From: Gammaproteobacteria bacterium
GTDB taxonomy: Bacteria > Pseudomonadota > Gammaproteobacteria > Thiohalomonadales > Thiohalomonadaceae
Direction: 5' to 3'
NCBI GenBank assembly: GCA_026196275.1
Contig: JAPHTQ010000077.1
Span: forward strand, 1-39,810
DNA: 39,810 nucleotides
Notes under the pieces: generated by a model
The model's database searches: none
What the model saw: the letters and a program-made list of their open reading frames with translations, nothing else
What the model was told of the DNA's origin: nothing
Part shown: piece by piece, positions 9,610-18,510 of the stretch
Numbering within the stretch: the first letter of the stretch is position 1
Layout of the letters: each line of letters starts with the position of its first letter
Made by a program: the position numbers and the translations under genes

Positions 9610-10925
9610 CCCGCGGCGCGGCTGCGGTTGCGCTGCCCGCCACGGCCGGAGCGACCGCTGTTCGTGTTCTGGCCACCCGCACGCGCTCCGCTACTGCCAC
9701 CTCCGGGTTTCTTGCCCTGACCGCGCGACTGGCCCGGCTTCTGCCCACCGCGGGCGGCGCGACCCTTCTGGATCGGCTCGGGTTTGATGCTCGGATCAGG
9801 CTCGAAGCCGGGCACCACCACACGGGGCAGGTCGCGCTTGATCAGCCGCTCGATGTCGCGCAGCAGCTTGTGCTCATCGACGCAGACCAGTGACATTGCC
9901 TCACCCTCGTTGCCGGCGCGGCCGGTACGGCCGATGCGATGCACATAGTCCTCCGCCACGTTGGGCAGCTCGAAGTTGACCACGTGCGGCAACTGGCTGA
10001 TGTCCAGGCCGCGGGCGGCGATGTCGGTGGCCACCAGCACCCGTACCCCGCCCGACTTGAAGTCGGCCAGCGCGCGGGTGCGGGCACCCTGGCTCTTGTT
10101 GCCGTGGATCGCCGCGGCGCTGATGCCGTCGCGCTCCAGCTGCTGGCTCAGGCGGTTGGCGCCGTGCTTGGTGCGGGTAAAGACCAGCACCTGCCGCCAG
10201 TTGCCCTGACCGATCAACTGCGACAGCAGCTCCGCCTTGCGGGTGCGATCCACCGGGTGGATCACCTGGTTGACCAGCTCGGAGGAGGTATTGCGCTGCG
10301 CCACCTCGATCAGTGCCGGATTGTGCAGCAGGCCGTCTGCCAGGCGCTTGATCTCATTGGAGAAGGTGGCGGAGAAGAGCAGATTCTGACGCTGTTTGGG
10401 CAGTACTGCCAGCACCTTGCGGATGTCGCGGATAAAACCCATATCGAGCATGCGGTCGGCCTCGTCCAGCACCAGCACCTCGACGCGGGAGAGGTCCACC
10501 GTTTTCTGCGACAGGTGGTCCAGCAGGCGCCCGGGGGTGGCCACCAGGATATCGACGCCGCGGCGCAACTTCTCGATCTGCGGGTTGATCTTCACCCCGC
10601 CGAAAACCACAGCGGATTTCAGCGGCAGGTACTTGCCGTAGGTGACCACGCTCTCCTCGACCTGGGCGGCCAATTCGCGGGTGGGGGTAAGGATCAGGGC
10701 GCGCACCGGACGTGGCCCCTTGGCCGCACTTCTGCTCAGGCGCTCCAGCAGCGGCAGGGTGAAACCGGCGGTTTTTCCGGTACCGGTCTGGGCGCCGGCC
10801 ATCAGGTCGCCGCCGTTGAGCACCACCGGGATCGCCTGGCGCTGGATGGGGGTCGGTTCGCTGTAGCCTTTTTCGCTGACAGCACGGAGGATATCGGCCG
10901 AGAGGCCGAGGGTATCAAATGACAT
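9606..10925 (-). CDS. rhlE: DEAD-box ATP-dependent RNA helicase, RhlE type
   Basis: The 439-aa product carries all the DEAD-box motifs: Q motif ([14 protein letters not shown]), [28 protein letters not shown], and the C-terminal [11 protein letters not shown] and HRIGRTGR. The first residues [16 protein letters not shown] and the overall layout fit RhlE, which acts in ribosome assembly and RNA turnover. The tail (about 380-439) is rich in Gly, Arg, Ser, Gln and Pro, an RNA-binding low-complexity extension. ATG 10925 has AGGAG about 12 nt upstream, slightly far; the in-frame upstream stretch looks noncoding. Convergent with rapA, stops overlapping. Confidence 0.92.
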   Translation of the reverse strand: MSFDTLGLSADILRAVSEKGYSEPTPIQRQAIPVVLNGGDLMAGAQTGTGKTAGFTLPLLERLSRSAAKGPRPVRALILTPTRELAAQVEESVVTYGKYLPLKSAVVFGGVKINPQIEKLRRGVDILVATPGRLLDHLSQKTVDLSRVEVLVLDEADRMLDMGFIRDIRKVLAVLPKQRQNLLFSATFSNEIKRLADGLLHNPALIEVAQRNTSSELVNQVIHPVDRTRKAELLSQLIGQGNWRQVLVFTRTKHGANRLSQQLERDGISAAAIHGNKSQGARTRALADFKSGGVRVLVATDIAARGLDISQLPHVVNFELPNVAEDYVHRIGRTGRAGNEGEAMSLVCVDEHKLLRDIERLIKRDLPRVVVPGFEPDPSIKPEPIQKGRAARGGQKPGQSRGQGKKPGGGSSGARAGGQNTNSGRSGRGGQRNRSRAAG

Positions 10926-11137
10926 GGATAAGGATGACTCCTGGTTCGAACTGCCGCAGCCCGCTTGCGGGGACCGGTCCATGCAGTATCGATGGGGGTG
11001 TTTCGAGGTTTACTGAAAAGTGTCGCCGCGAAGCAGAAAAGACGCGACCGGATGCGTCAAACTGCGCACAGTATACGCGATCCATGCGCCCGGCGTACAT
11101 AAACCTTCAACTGCAGCAGCCGGCATGAATGATTAAT

Positions 11138-11216
11138 TTGCCACAGAGAACACCGAGGGCACAGAGGGGTGTACTGCTAGTTTTAGCCTCTGTGCCCTCG
11201 GTGTTCTCTGTGGCAA
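11138..11216. repeat. Inverted repeat with perfect 30-bp arms (CACAGAG family)
   Basis: Left arm 11138-11167 and right arm 11187-11216 are perfect reverse complements over 30 bases (they start TTGCCACAGAGAACACCGAG), around a 19-nt centre. Related sequence (gccacagagggcac) recurs at 19360-19376, 20559-20576 and, inverted, at 20687-20704, so this is a dispersed repeat family in this genome. It contains no coding capacity. It lies between the RhlE-type gene and arfB, where the transcript would form a very stable hairpin. A mobile-element remnant (MITE-like) is likely but unproven. Confidence 0.85.
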
Positions 11217-11285
11217 GAGATCTTCTTTGCGCCCTCTGCGGTGAGATCCTGCTCCGCCGGGCGTACCGGTGCTACAATCCCGTCC

Positions 11286-11705
11286 ATGTTCAAAATATCC
11301 AATAATGTGTCGATCCCCGAGGATGAGATCGAGCTGAACGCCATCCGCGCCCAGGGCGCCGGCGGACAGAACGTCAACAAGGTCTCCAGCGCGATCCACT
11401 TGCGCTTCGACATCCGCGCCTCCTCCCTGCCCGAGTACTACAAGGAACGGCTGCTGATGCTCAGCGATTCGCGTATCAACGTCGAGGGGGTGATTGTGAT
11501 CAAGGCGCAGCGCTTCCGCACCCAGGAGAAGAACCGCGAGGATGCTCTGGAGCGGTTACGTCAATTGATCCGCAGCGTGAACGTGGTGAAAAAGACACGC
11601 AAGCCGACCAGGCCAACAAGGGGTTCGCAGCAAAAACGCATGGACAGCAAGAGCAAGCGTGGCCGACAAAAAGGCCTGCGCGGCAAGGTGAAGGATTTTT
11701 CCTGA
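11286..11705 (+). CDS. arfB: Alternative ribosome-rescue factor ArfB (YaeJ)
   Basis: The 139-aa product has the class-I release-factor GGQ domain ([12 protein letters not shown], Gly26-Gly27-Gln28) and a basic C-terminal tail ([21 protein letters not shown]... then [15 protein letters not shown]), which in ArfB enters the empty mRNA channel of stalled ribosomes. It hydrolyses peptidyl-tRNA on non-stop complexes. Start is ATG 11286; no strong Shine-Dalgarno precedes it, and the upstream region carries the CACAGAG inverted repeat. It has normal length with all key residues. Confidence 0.95.
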   Translation: MFKISNNVSIPEDEIELNAIRAQGAGGQNVNKVSSAIHLRFDIRASSLPEYYKERLLMLSDSRINVEGVIVIKAQRFRTQEKNREDALERLRQLIRSVNVVKKTRKPTRPTRGSQQKRMDSKSKRGRQKGLRGKVKDFS

Positions 11706-11707
11706 GC

Positions 11708-11758
11708 GGCTAGTGGTCCATGCGGAAAATACTGTCACTCTCAGCCGGTCCACTAGCC
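11708..11758. repeat. CTAG-bounded inverted repeat overlapping a stop codon
   Basis: GGCTAGTGG (11708-11716) and CCACTAGCC (11750-11758) are perfect 9-bp inverted arms around a 33-nt centre. The TAG stop of the minus-strand gene ending at 11753 lies inside the right-arm CTAG. It sits between the convergent arfB and that gene. A comparable CTAG-bounded element occurs at 24623-24661. Confidence 0.6.
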
Positions 11759-12187
11759 AAATCCGCCAAAGGTATCACTACACTCGCCACGCGGCCTGTT
11801 CAGCTTCGCCGCACGCCTCGCCGGCCACCCCTCCAGACCGACGCGCCAGGCATCGACAAACTCCTCCAGCGACTCGACGAAATCCGCCTCCTGGGTCGGA
11901 CGGTTGATAGTGCAGTGCACCATCACCTGGGCGCTGTTCTCCGGATTGGGGCTGAGGGTCCACTGCACCCCGTTCTTGCAGTTCGGGAGGGTGAAGCGCA
12001 CACCGTCGTGGATCAGCTCCCGGTGGACGCGGAACTCCCCCCAGACGCAGTAGATATCCCCCCGCTCCCCCTGCACATCGATGATGGTGTCGATGGACGA
12101 ACACCACTCGGTGAGATTGTTAATATTGATATGACGCTGGATATCCGCGGCGGACATGCGCACCTTGGCATAGGCAAAAAATTCCAC
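11753..12187 (-). CDS. Conserved hypothetical protein
   Basis: A 144-aa soluble protein starting at GTG 12187 behind a strong ribosome site (GGAGGAG, spacing about 4). It contains alternating strands and helices (MEFFAYAKVRMSAADIQRHI..., then IIDVQGERGDIYCVWGEFRV and VMVHCTINRP), perhaps an SRPBCC/START-like fold from the pattern alone. I do not recognise the family and no catalytic motif stands out. Its C-terminus (ECSDTFGGFG) and stop run into the CTAG inverted repeat, so the last residues may derive from that element. Convergent with arfB. Confidence 0.7.
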   Translation of the reverse strand: MEFFAYAKVRMSAADIQRHININNLTEWCSSIDTIIDVQGERGDIYCVWGEFRVHRELIHDGVRFTLPNCKNGVQWTLSPNPENSAQVMVHCTINRPTQEADFVESLEEFVDAWRVGLEGWPARRAAKLNRPRGECSDTFGGFG

Positions 12188-12303
12188 GCTACTCCTCCTT
12201 CCCCCGGTTACCTCATGCAGCCTGCCACCCTCTCATCCCGGGTACCAGACAAAATAGGTTATTGAGGATAAAGAGGATTTATGAAGGCCTTATGCATTTC
12301 TTC

Positions 12304-13227
12304 CTACAGCGAGGCGAAATAGTACTGCATGCGCCGCCGTAGCTGCGGTGTGGGCAACTCACCGCGGGCCGCACCCATATTCTCGCGCATGTGCTCGACC
12401 TGCGTGGTTGCCGGAATGGCGCAGGTGACCGCCGGGTGGGAGACAATGAACTTGAGAAAGAACTGTGCCCAGTTGTGGCAATCGAACTCCGCTGCCCAGC
12501 CCGGCAGCGCCCGGCCGCGCACGCGGGAGAAGAGCGCGCCGCCGCGAAACGGTCGGTTGATAATCACCGCAATGCCCCGCTCCGCCGCCAGCGGCAACAG
12601 GCGTCGCTCCACCTCGCGGTCCACCAGGTTGTAGGTGAACTGCACGAAGTCGAACGCCTCCTCCTGCGCCAACACCCGCTCCAGTTCGCCATGGCGCCGA
12701 CCGTGGGAGGTGGTAATGCCGATGTAGCGTATCGCCCCCTCGGCCTTCATCGCCTTGAGGGTCTCAAGGTGGGTCTCCCAGTCGAGCATATTGTGGATCT
12801 GCATCAGGTCGAAGCGCGGCAGCCCCCACAGGCGGCGCGAATGTTCCATCTGATTGATGCCGAAACGCTGTCCCGGGGTCCACACCTTGGTGGCTGAGAA
12901 GAGTCCGTCATAGTTTTCCTGCCGCTCCAGACAGTGGCCAAGCACCGCCTCGGCACTGCCGTACATCGGTGAGGAGTCGACCATGCCGCCGCCCAGCTCA
13001 AGGAAGGTGCGCAGTACCTCGCAGCGGCGACCGCGCAGGATCGCATCCTCTCCCACATCGAAGGTCAGCCAGGTGCCCATGCCGATCAACGGCAGACGCT
13101 CGCCGCCGGCGGGTATGGGCCGGGTCAGCGGTTCAGCCACGGCCGACGGCAACGGTCCGGCCACCATGCCCACCGCCAGCCACTGCAACAGCCTGCGGCG
13201 AGAGATACCCTCATTTATCGTAGCCAT
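12304..13227 (-). CDS. Tat-exported aldo/keto reductase
   Basis: The 307-aa protein begins with a twin-arginine signal (SRRRLLQWLAVGMVAGPLPSAVA), so it is probably exported folded, with its cofactor, to the periplasm. The aldo/keto reductase barrel follows, with the catalytic tetrad visible: Asp84 (GMVDSSPMY), Tyr89, Lys114 (SATKVW), His145 (MQIHNM). RYIGITTSHG and the C-terminal AIPATTQVEHM are also typical of the fold. The substrate is unknown. GGAGGTGTA precedes ATG 13227. Monocistronic in appearance. Confidence 0.9.
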   Translation of the reverse strand: MATINEGISRRRLLQWLAVGMVAGPLPSAVAEPLTRPIPAGGERLPLIGMGTWLTFDVGEDAILRGRRCEVLRTFLELGGGMVDSSPMYGSAEAVLGHCLERQENYDGLFSATKVWTPGQRFGINQMEHSRRLWGLPRFDLMQIHNMLDWETHLETLKAMKAEGAIRYIGITTSHGRRHGELERVLAQEEAFDFVQFTYNLVDREVERRLLPLAAERGIAVIINRPFRGGALFSRVRGRALPGWAAEFDCHNWAQFFLKFIVSHPAVTCAIPATTQVEHMRENMGAARGELPTPQLRRRMQYYFASL

Positions 13228-13397
13228 TACACCTCCGCACTGTACTCATGCCCTATAGCATACCCATTGCACTCGATTTTGCCCGCCCCGGCGCATCGAC
13301 TAAGATGGCCGTGACAAATCGCAGCCGGGACGTCCACTCCCACGGGGCTGCGGCTGAATGAAACCTGTAACTCTAAACTGGACTGGTACAACTATCC

Positions 13398-13628
13398 GTG
13401 TTCAATAAGGAAGACCTGCTCAAACTGGCCAACATGCCGATGCCCTTCGGCAAGTACCGGGGCAAGGTCCTCATCGACCTGCCCGAGGAGTACCTGCTGT
13501 GGTTCGCCAAAAGGGGCTTCCCCGGCGGGGAACTCGGTCGGCTGATGCAGCTGGCCCTGGAGATCCGCATCAACGGTCTGGAGGGGGTTCTGAAGCCTCT
13601 CAAGGGGAGTCGAACGGGCCAAACGTGA
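13398..13628 (+). CDS. DUF3820 family small protein
   Basis: A 76-aa protein matching DUF3820: LLKLANMPMPFGKYRGKVL, then IDLPEEYLLWFAKRGFPGGELG and the helix LMQLALEIRINGLEGVL. The family is annotated as putative quorum-sensing-regulated virulence factor, but its biochemical role is not established. Start is GTG 13398 (V-F-N-K-E-D); no clear ribosome site is seen. It lies upstream of the slt gene on the same strand, about 100 bp apart. Confidence 0.85.
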   Translation: MFNKEDLLKLANMPMPFGKYRGKVLIDLPEEYLLWFAKRGFPGGELGRLMQLALEIRINGLEGVLKPLKGSRTGQT

Positions 13629-13724
13629 GTTCATCTGCAAAAACTTCGTCGCTTTTTGGCGAAATTACTTTTAACCCCGGGAGTCACAACTACACTTAGC
13701 TAGTAATAACCACGGGGAAATGCG

Positions 13725-15749
13725 ATGTTCGGTAGTAAGCACTCACTCTTGACATCTACGTCCCTCTCCCTTGCCGCCCTGGCCGGCGGCACCCTGCTGT
13801 TGTTGTCGATCTTCACCCCGCCCCTGCACGCCGAGGGGGAAAGCACGGCAGAGCCGCTCGCCCCGCAGGAGCGCTTTCTTGCCGCCAAGAGCGCCCTTGA
13901 AGAGGGTGACAAGAGGCGCTTTTTACACCTCGCCGAGACCCTCCGGGACTATTCGCTCTACCCCTATCTGCGCTACTGGTATCTGCGCGACGACCTCGCC
14001 GGCCAGCAGAGCGACACCCTGCACACCTTTTTCACCCGCTACCGTGATCTGCCGCTGACTCCGCTGTTGCGCAGCGTCTGGCTACGCCACCTGGCCGGCA
14101 GCGAACGCTGGCGAGAGTATATTGCCTTCTACCGGGGCAGCAACAGCGCCGAGCTGCGCTGCTACGCCCACCTGGCCGAGCTCCACAGCGGCGACCCGGT
14201 GGCCGCCTGGGACGGCGCCCGACAGCTCTGGCTGGTTGGCACCACGCAGCACCCGGCCTGCGACCCGCTGTTTGCCGCCTGGGAGGAGGCCGGCGGTATC
14301 AGCGACGCGCTGCGCTGGCAACGCATTGAGCTGTCCATGGCCAGCGGCCACAGCGGTCTGGCCGGTTATCTGGCCGAGGCGTTCGATGAGAAGGAGCGCC
14401 AGTGGGTAACGCTGTGGCGCCAGGTGGACAACCGGCCCGAGCGTATCCGCGACGAGTCAGTTCTGCAGCAGGATAACGAACATAGCCGTCGTATCGTGCT
14501 GCACGGCTTACAACGTCTTGCCAGCGAGGAGCCGGCCGCCGCGGCCAAGCTGTGGCAGACACTCGCCGGACAGTACAACTTTAGTGCGCAAGCGCGGCAG
14601 CGGCTGATCCAGACCATTGCCCTTAACTTCGCCCTGGACGGCGATCTCCGCGCGCTCATCTGGTTTGACCAGCTCCCCCCGACAAGCCTGAGCGCCACCA
14701 GTCACGGCTGGGCGGTACGTGCCGCGCTGCGCCAGGAGAAGTGGCAGGCTGTGCTGAACTGGATCGAGAGGATGCCGCCGGTGCAGCGTAACGCCGAGCC
14801 GTGGCGCTACTGGCAGGCACGTGCCCATGAGGCGCTGGGGCAGACGCAACAAGCCGCAGCGATCTATACCGCGCTCAGCCACTCCCGTACCTACTACGGC
14901 TTTCTCGCCGCCGATCGCACGGGCAACCCCTACAACCTGGAACATGAAAGCCTTGAGATCAGTGATGAGGCACTCGAGGCGCTGCAACGCAAGCCGGCAC
15001 TACAACGCGCCCATGAGCTCTACCAACTGGGACTCATCCGCGATGCCCGCCGCGAATGGGACGGCGCGGTTTTGAAGATGTCGCGCAGTGAACGGCTGGC
15101 CGCCGGCAAACTGGCCGCCCATTGGCAATGGCACGACCGTGCCCTGCTGGCCCTCGCCATGGCGGACCATTTCGACGACCTCGCTATTCGCTTTCCACTC
15201 GCCCACCATGAGGCGGTAATGCGTGAGGCGGAGGTGAACGGACTGGATCCGGCCTGGGTCTACGCCGTGGCACGGCATGAGAGCGGCTTTATCCCCGACG
15301 TGCAGTCTTCTGCCGGCGCCCTGGGCCTGATGCAGCTGATGCCCGGAACCGGCCGGAACATCGCCCACCAACTCAATATCGAAGCTGACCGCCATACCCT
15401 GCTTGAGCCCGAGACCAACATCCGCTTCGGCAGCCACTATCTGCAACAGGTTCAGAGCCGTTTCGATGGCAATCCGGTAATGGCCACGGCGGCCTACAAC
15501 GCCGGCCCGCATCGGGTCGAGCAATGGAAACCATTACAGGGCAACATGGACGCCGACATCTGGATCGACACCATGCCCTATTACGAAACGCGCCAGTACG
15601 TAAGGCGGGTGATGGCTTACGCCGTGTTTTACGATCAGCGCCTGGCACGCCCAATCACTCCCCTGCATCAGCGGATGCCCCGGATCAGTCCGCAGCCGGC
15701 GATCCTCAGCTGCGACGGCTGCACCCCGGGAGAGGGTGACGAGGGCTGA
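13725..15749 (+). CDS. slt: Soluble lytic murein transglycosylase
   Basis: The 674-aa product has a signal peptide (ATG 13725, GGGGA upstream, hydrophobic stretch to PPLHAEGES), a long alpha-superhelical U/L domain (about 50-470), and the GH23 catalytic domain at the C-terminus: the catalytic Glu is in ARHESGFIPD (about residue 519), with SSAGALGLMQLMPGT, NIRFGSHYLQ and ATAAYNAGPHRV. It cleaves peptidoglycan to 1,6-anhydro-muropeptides in the periplasm. The overall size is close to E. coli Slt70. A weak hairpin (15750-15768) lies just after the stop. Confidence 0.95.
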   Translation: MFGSKHSLLTSTSLSLAALAGGTLLLLSIFTPPLHAEGESTAEPLAPQERFLAAKSALEEGDKRRFLHLAETLRDYSLYPYLRYWYLRDDLAGQQSDTLHTFFTRYRDLPLTPLLRSVWLRHLAGSERWREYIAFYRGSNSAELRCYAHLAELHSGDPVAAWDGARQLWLVGTTQHPACDPLFAAWEEAGGISDALRWQRIELSMASGHSGLAGYLAEAFDEKERQWVTLWRQVDNRPERIRDESVLQQDNEHSRRIVLHGLQRLASEEPAAAAKLWQTLAGQYNFSAQARQRLIQTIALNFALDGDLRALIWFDQLPPTSLSATSHGWAVRAALRQEKWQAVLNWIERMPPVQRNAEPWRYWQARAHEALGQTQQAAAIYTALSHSRTYYGFLAADRTGNPYNLEHESLEISDEALEALQRKPALQRAHELYQLGLIRDARREWDGAVLKMSRSERLAAGKLAAHWQWHDRALLALAMADHFDDLAIRFPLAHHEAVMREAEVNGLDPAWVYAVARHESGFIPDVQSSAGALGLMQLMPGTGRNIAHQLNIEADRHTLLEPETNIRFGSHYLQQVQSRFDGNPVMATAAYNAGPHRVEQWKPLQGNMDADIWIDTMPYYETRQYVRRVMAYAVFYDQRLARPITPLHQRMPRISPQPAILSCDGCTPGEGDEG

Positions 15750-15782
15750 TCCGCCCACCTGCGGCGGACAAGGACCGTCTAC

Positions 15783-16559
15783 TCAGGCCAACTGTTGCAA
15801 GCGCGCCAGTGCAGCCTGGTCGGCCACGACCGCTTTTGCTGCCTTTTTGTAGAAACCACGCAGTGATCCCTTCAGGTGTGGCAGCACCTCCCGGTTCGGG
15901 ATCCCCTTGAGCACACAGAAAATCGCCAGTGCATAGGTGGTGTCGTACTGGGAGAGAAAACTCTGCCGGTCTACCGGTTGCGGGGCGCAACTGCCGCATT
16001 TTGGCAGGCGCACATTAAAGGCACTGTTGGCGAACATCAGGCCGAAACCGAGGAATACGGCCAGCACCTCGGTCATCTGCGGCCAATTCTGTTCACCGCC
16101 GGGCGGCGGGGTCGTGGCCAGGGTGGCCAGATAGTGCGCCAGCTGGTGGGAGAGACTGGCAATCATCCCCTCCGGATTGTTGACCAGCAGCGGATCATAG
16201 GGCACCTGAAGGCGCTGCCCCTCCTCCACCGCTTGCGGCGCCACCCCCCTGCTGCCGCGCAGGGGGCCGGCGATCACCAGCTGCGCCGAGGCCTGGGCCG
16301 GACACTGCCTGCCGTCCACCAATCGGGTCGGCCAGTGTGCCACCCCGGCGTAGGCCTTCACCCGATCGAAGATAAGATTGGCCATCCCGTCGATGCTCTC
16401 CACCCGGCCGGGGAAAAATCGGTCGTTAGGCAGCACCAACCGCGTCTCCTCGCGGAACACCCGCGCGTCGAATTCACGCAGCGCCCAGGCATAGCAATCA
16501 AACAGCCACTGCACCGTGGCGGCGTCCAGCAACGGCTTGGACTTGAACAGGGAAAACAC
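15783..16559 (-). CDS. Conserved hypothetical protein with degenerate HExxH-like motif
   Basis: The 258-aa product starts best at GTG 16559 (VFSLFKSKPLLD), preceded by AGGTGG with 7-nt spacing; an ATG at 16595 has no ribosome site. It contains LSHQLAHYLATL (His138-Gln-Leu-Ala-His142), which looks like a zinc-protease HExxH helix with Glu replaced by Gln, and a Cys pair (LPKCGSCAPQ, about 195-198). It has no membrane segment. I do not recognise a named family, so a metal-dependent function is only a possibility. Convergent with slt. Confidence 0.75.
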   Translation of the reverse strand: MFSLFKSKPLLDAATVQWLFDCYAWALREFDARVFREETRLVLPNDRFFPGRVESIDGMANLIFDRVKAYAGVAHWPTRLVDGRQCPAQASAQLVIAGPLRGSRGVAPQAVEEGQRLQVPYDPLLVNNPEGMIASLSHQLAHYLATLATTPPPGGEQNWPQMTEVLAVFLGFGLMFANSAFNVRLPKCGSCAPQPVDRQSFLSQYDTTYALAIFCVLKGIPNREVLPHLKGSLRGFYKKAAKAVVADQAALARLQQLA

Positions 16560-16716
16560 GGAATAACCACCTGCCTCAAATGTGAAAGCGTGCATTATAC
16601 CCGTTATCGGTGGCAGTGAGGCCTTTCCCCCTTCCCCGCAGCGCTAGCCGCCGGATCACGGCAACCCCGCCGTGGCGTACTACACTTACCATACCCCGCT
16701 CATTCAGGAGGTCGTT

Positions 16717-17157
16717 ATGGCGGAGCTTGGCCACGTGGTGTTCTACGTCAGGGACCTGGAGAAAAGCAGTGCCTTCTATCGCGATGTGGTCGGCCTGAAC
16801 GAGATCGGCCGCATTTTCGACGGTCGCGGCGCGCTGTTCAGCGGCGGCCGTACCCACCACGAACTACTGCTGATCCAGGTGAACGACGCACCCGGCCCGC
16901 TGCACGGCCACCGCATCGGCCTCTATCACGTCGGCTGGAAAATCGGCAATCACCTCGACACGCTACGTGGCGCGCTGAGGCGAGCAGAGAATTTTAACTG
17001 CCGCATCGACGGCCTCTCCGACCACACCGTCAGCCAGAGCCTCTACCTGCGTGACCCGGACGGCAACGAAGTGGAACTCTATGTCGATGATCCCGATTAC
17101 GACTGGGACGAAAGCGATGACTGGATGGAGGCGCCGGTACAGAAACTGGAGCTTTGA
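16717..17157 (+). CDS. VOC (glyoxalase/bleomycin-resistance superfamily) protein
   Basis: A 146-aa protein with a vicinal-oxygen-chelate fold: LGHVVFYVRDLEKSSAFYRDVVGL at the start, HVGWK in the middle and LYLRDPDGNEVELYVDDP at the end. The conserved His and Glu are positioned as metal ligands of glyoxalase I/dioxygenase-like enzymes. ATG 16717 has CAGGAG at 16705-16710. The acidic tail (DYDWDESDDWME) is unusual. The substrate cannot be inferred. Confidence 0.88.
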   Translation: MAELGHVVFYVRDLEKSSAFYRDVVGLNEIGRIFDGRGALFSGGRTHHELLLIQVNDAPGPLHGHRIGLYHVGWKIGNHLDTLRGALRRAENFNCRIDGLSDHTVSQSLYLRDPDGNEVELYVDDPDYDWDESDDWMEAPVQKLEL

Positions 17158-17163
17158 TCACGT

Positions 17164-17186
17164 CGGATTAGCAACAGCGTAATCCG
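17164..17186. terminator. Bidirectional hairpin between convergent genes
   Basis: CGGATTA (17164-17170) pairs perfectly with TAATCCG (17180-17186) around a 9-nt loop, in the 38-bp gap between the VOC gene stop and the stop of the minus-strand hypothetical gene. It lacks a long T-run and so is only a candidate terminator. Similar GGATTA...TAATCC hairpins are common between gammaproteobacterial genes. Confidence 0.5.
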
Positions 17187-17195
17187 GCAACAAGA

Positions 17196-18362
17196 CTACT
17201 CCTTGCCCCAGTGCTCGGTGGCGATCCCCTCACCCAGATCGGCCTCGATCAAACGCCGGCGCACCTCCAACAATTTGTCGACCAGCGCCGGTTCGGCCTT
17301 TTCATAGGCCTCGGCATCGGGTGCACGGTTAACCACCACGCCAAGCAGTTCGGTGATCGCGTTGCCGATCGAGTTCTGGCTGATGGTAACGATGAGCTTG
17401 CCCTCTTCGTTGCGGTAGATGAGCTGCTTGAACGCCGGTTGCCAGCGGATCGCGTTGGCGTAGGCCGGATCGGTGATACAGCGGTCACGCACCATTTTCG
17501 CTGTCTTGAGAAATGCGTTGTTGAACAGCAACACGTTCTGCACCTGATCGGGGAAATAGAGATCCGGCAACATTGGGGCATTACGACTGGAGACCTGGCT
17601 GAAAAAGGTGCGATAAAAGTCGAGAAACCCTTTCAGCACCAGGTCATACTCGTGCCAGAAACGAACATCCTCCAGAGTCGCCGCGCCGCCGGGGATCTCC
17701 CAGCTGGGCAGACCGTGGGGATAACCGGTCAGATCAAAACGTGCCGAGTCGTCGCTGATCGGGCGCAACACCTCAAGCTGCAAGGCCTTGCAGATGAATT
17801 CACGGTAGACATCGTGCATGTGCTCTTCGAACAGCGAGTGCTGACCGCCATCGGTCAGGTTGGGATTCTTCGAATCGGCCGGCTTGGCGCTACGCAGCTC
17901 CGCCATGGGAAAGACGATAAAGTGGTTGTGCAGCATGCGGATACTCGGCACGCCGGGTGAGGTGAGCGGCCAGGTCGCGTCGAGGCTCGCCTCGCCCGCC
18001 AGCACCAGGTGCTGTTGCGGGTCGGGGAACTGCTCCAGCATGTACTCGATGATGATCTGGTTCATCCGGTTCCAGACATGGCGCACATTCTCCGGCACCT
18101 GGGTGCGTCGAACCGGACGGCCCAGCGGGTTGAGGATGGTCTTGGAGGTGTTATAGATGATCGAGGTATCGAAGGTGTTGGAGTGTCCCAGCGCCTTGCG
18201 GTAGAGCAGCAGATTCTCCGGGTTCACCAACAGACCGTTGTTGTGCACCAGATCATTCAGGTTCTCGGTACTGTTGAAGAATTCGTTGGGCTTCATCCCT
18301 TCCGGCACATCGAGCGGTATGGGACGGAAGGGAGTGAAAATCTCGCGCGGGCCTGATTGCAT
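17196..18362 (-). CDS. Hypothetical protein, 388 aa, with MLHNHF motif
   Basis: Start is ATG 18362, with AGGT and a suitable spacer upstream; the longer frame to 18386 has no ribosome site. The protein is soluble, with no membrane segment. Notable stretches are IRMLHNHFIVFPMAELR (an H-x-H pattern, perhaps metal or phosphate binding, superficially HIT-like) and LDATWPLTSPGVPS. I do not recognise the family; HIT relationship is a weak guess. It is divergent from the DUF89 gene, with a short promoter region between, so co-regulation is possible. Confidence 0.75.
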   Translation of the reverse strand: MQSGPREIFTPFRPIPLDVPEGMKPNEFFNSTENLNDLVHNNGLLVNPENLLLYRKALGHSNTFDTSIIYNTSKTILNPLGRPVRRTQVPENVRHVWNRMNQIIIEYMLEQFPDPQQHLVLAGEASLDATWPLTSPGVPSIRMLHNHFIVFPMAELRSAKPADSKNPNLTDGGQHSLFEEHMHDVYREFICKALQLEVLRPISDDSARFDLTGYPHGLPSWEIPGGAATLEDVRFWHEYDLVLKGFLDFYRTFFSQVSSRNAPMLPDLYFPDQVQNVLLFNNAFLKTAKMVRDRCITDPAYANAIRWQPAFKQLIYRNEEGKLIVTISQNSIGNAITELLGVVVNRAPDAEAYEKAEPALVDKLLEVRRRLIEADLGEGIATEHWGKE

Positions 18363-18461
18363 GGGGATACCTCTGTTTCTCGGCAATGGCAGCCTATGAC
18401 GCCATTATTGGGAACAAAAACCATTACTGATACACCGCCATGTTCGCGATTGCACGCAAAA

Positions 18462-18480
18462 ACTCTTAATAGAGTCATAG
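18462..18480. promoter_or_regulatory. Small dyad in the divergent hypothetical/DUF89 promoter region
   Basis: ACTCT (18462-18466) and AGAGT (18471-18475) flank TAAT, and AGAGTC is repeated directly just after (18471 and 18480). The dyad lies 31-49 bp upstream of the DUF89 start codon, in the 148-bp divergent intergenic region. Its role is unknown; it could be an operator. Confidence 0.35.
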
Positions 18481-18510
18481 AGTCGTGCACTATTTGGTAG
18501 AATTCGGAAA

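Noticed and set aside
9939-10922. 327-codon plus-strand open frame opposite the RhlE-type gene
   Set aside because: Antisense shadow in a GC-rich region; the other strand has all the DEAD-box motifs.
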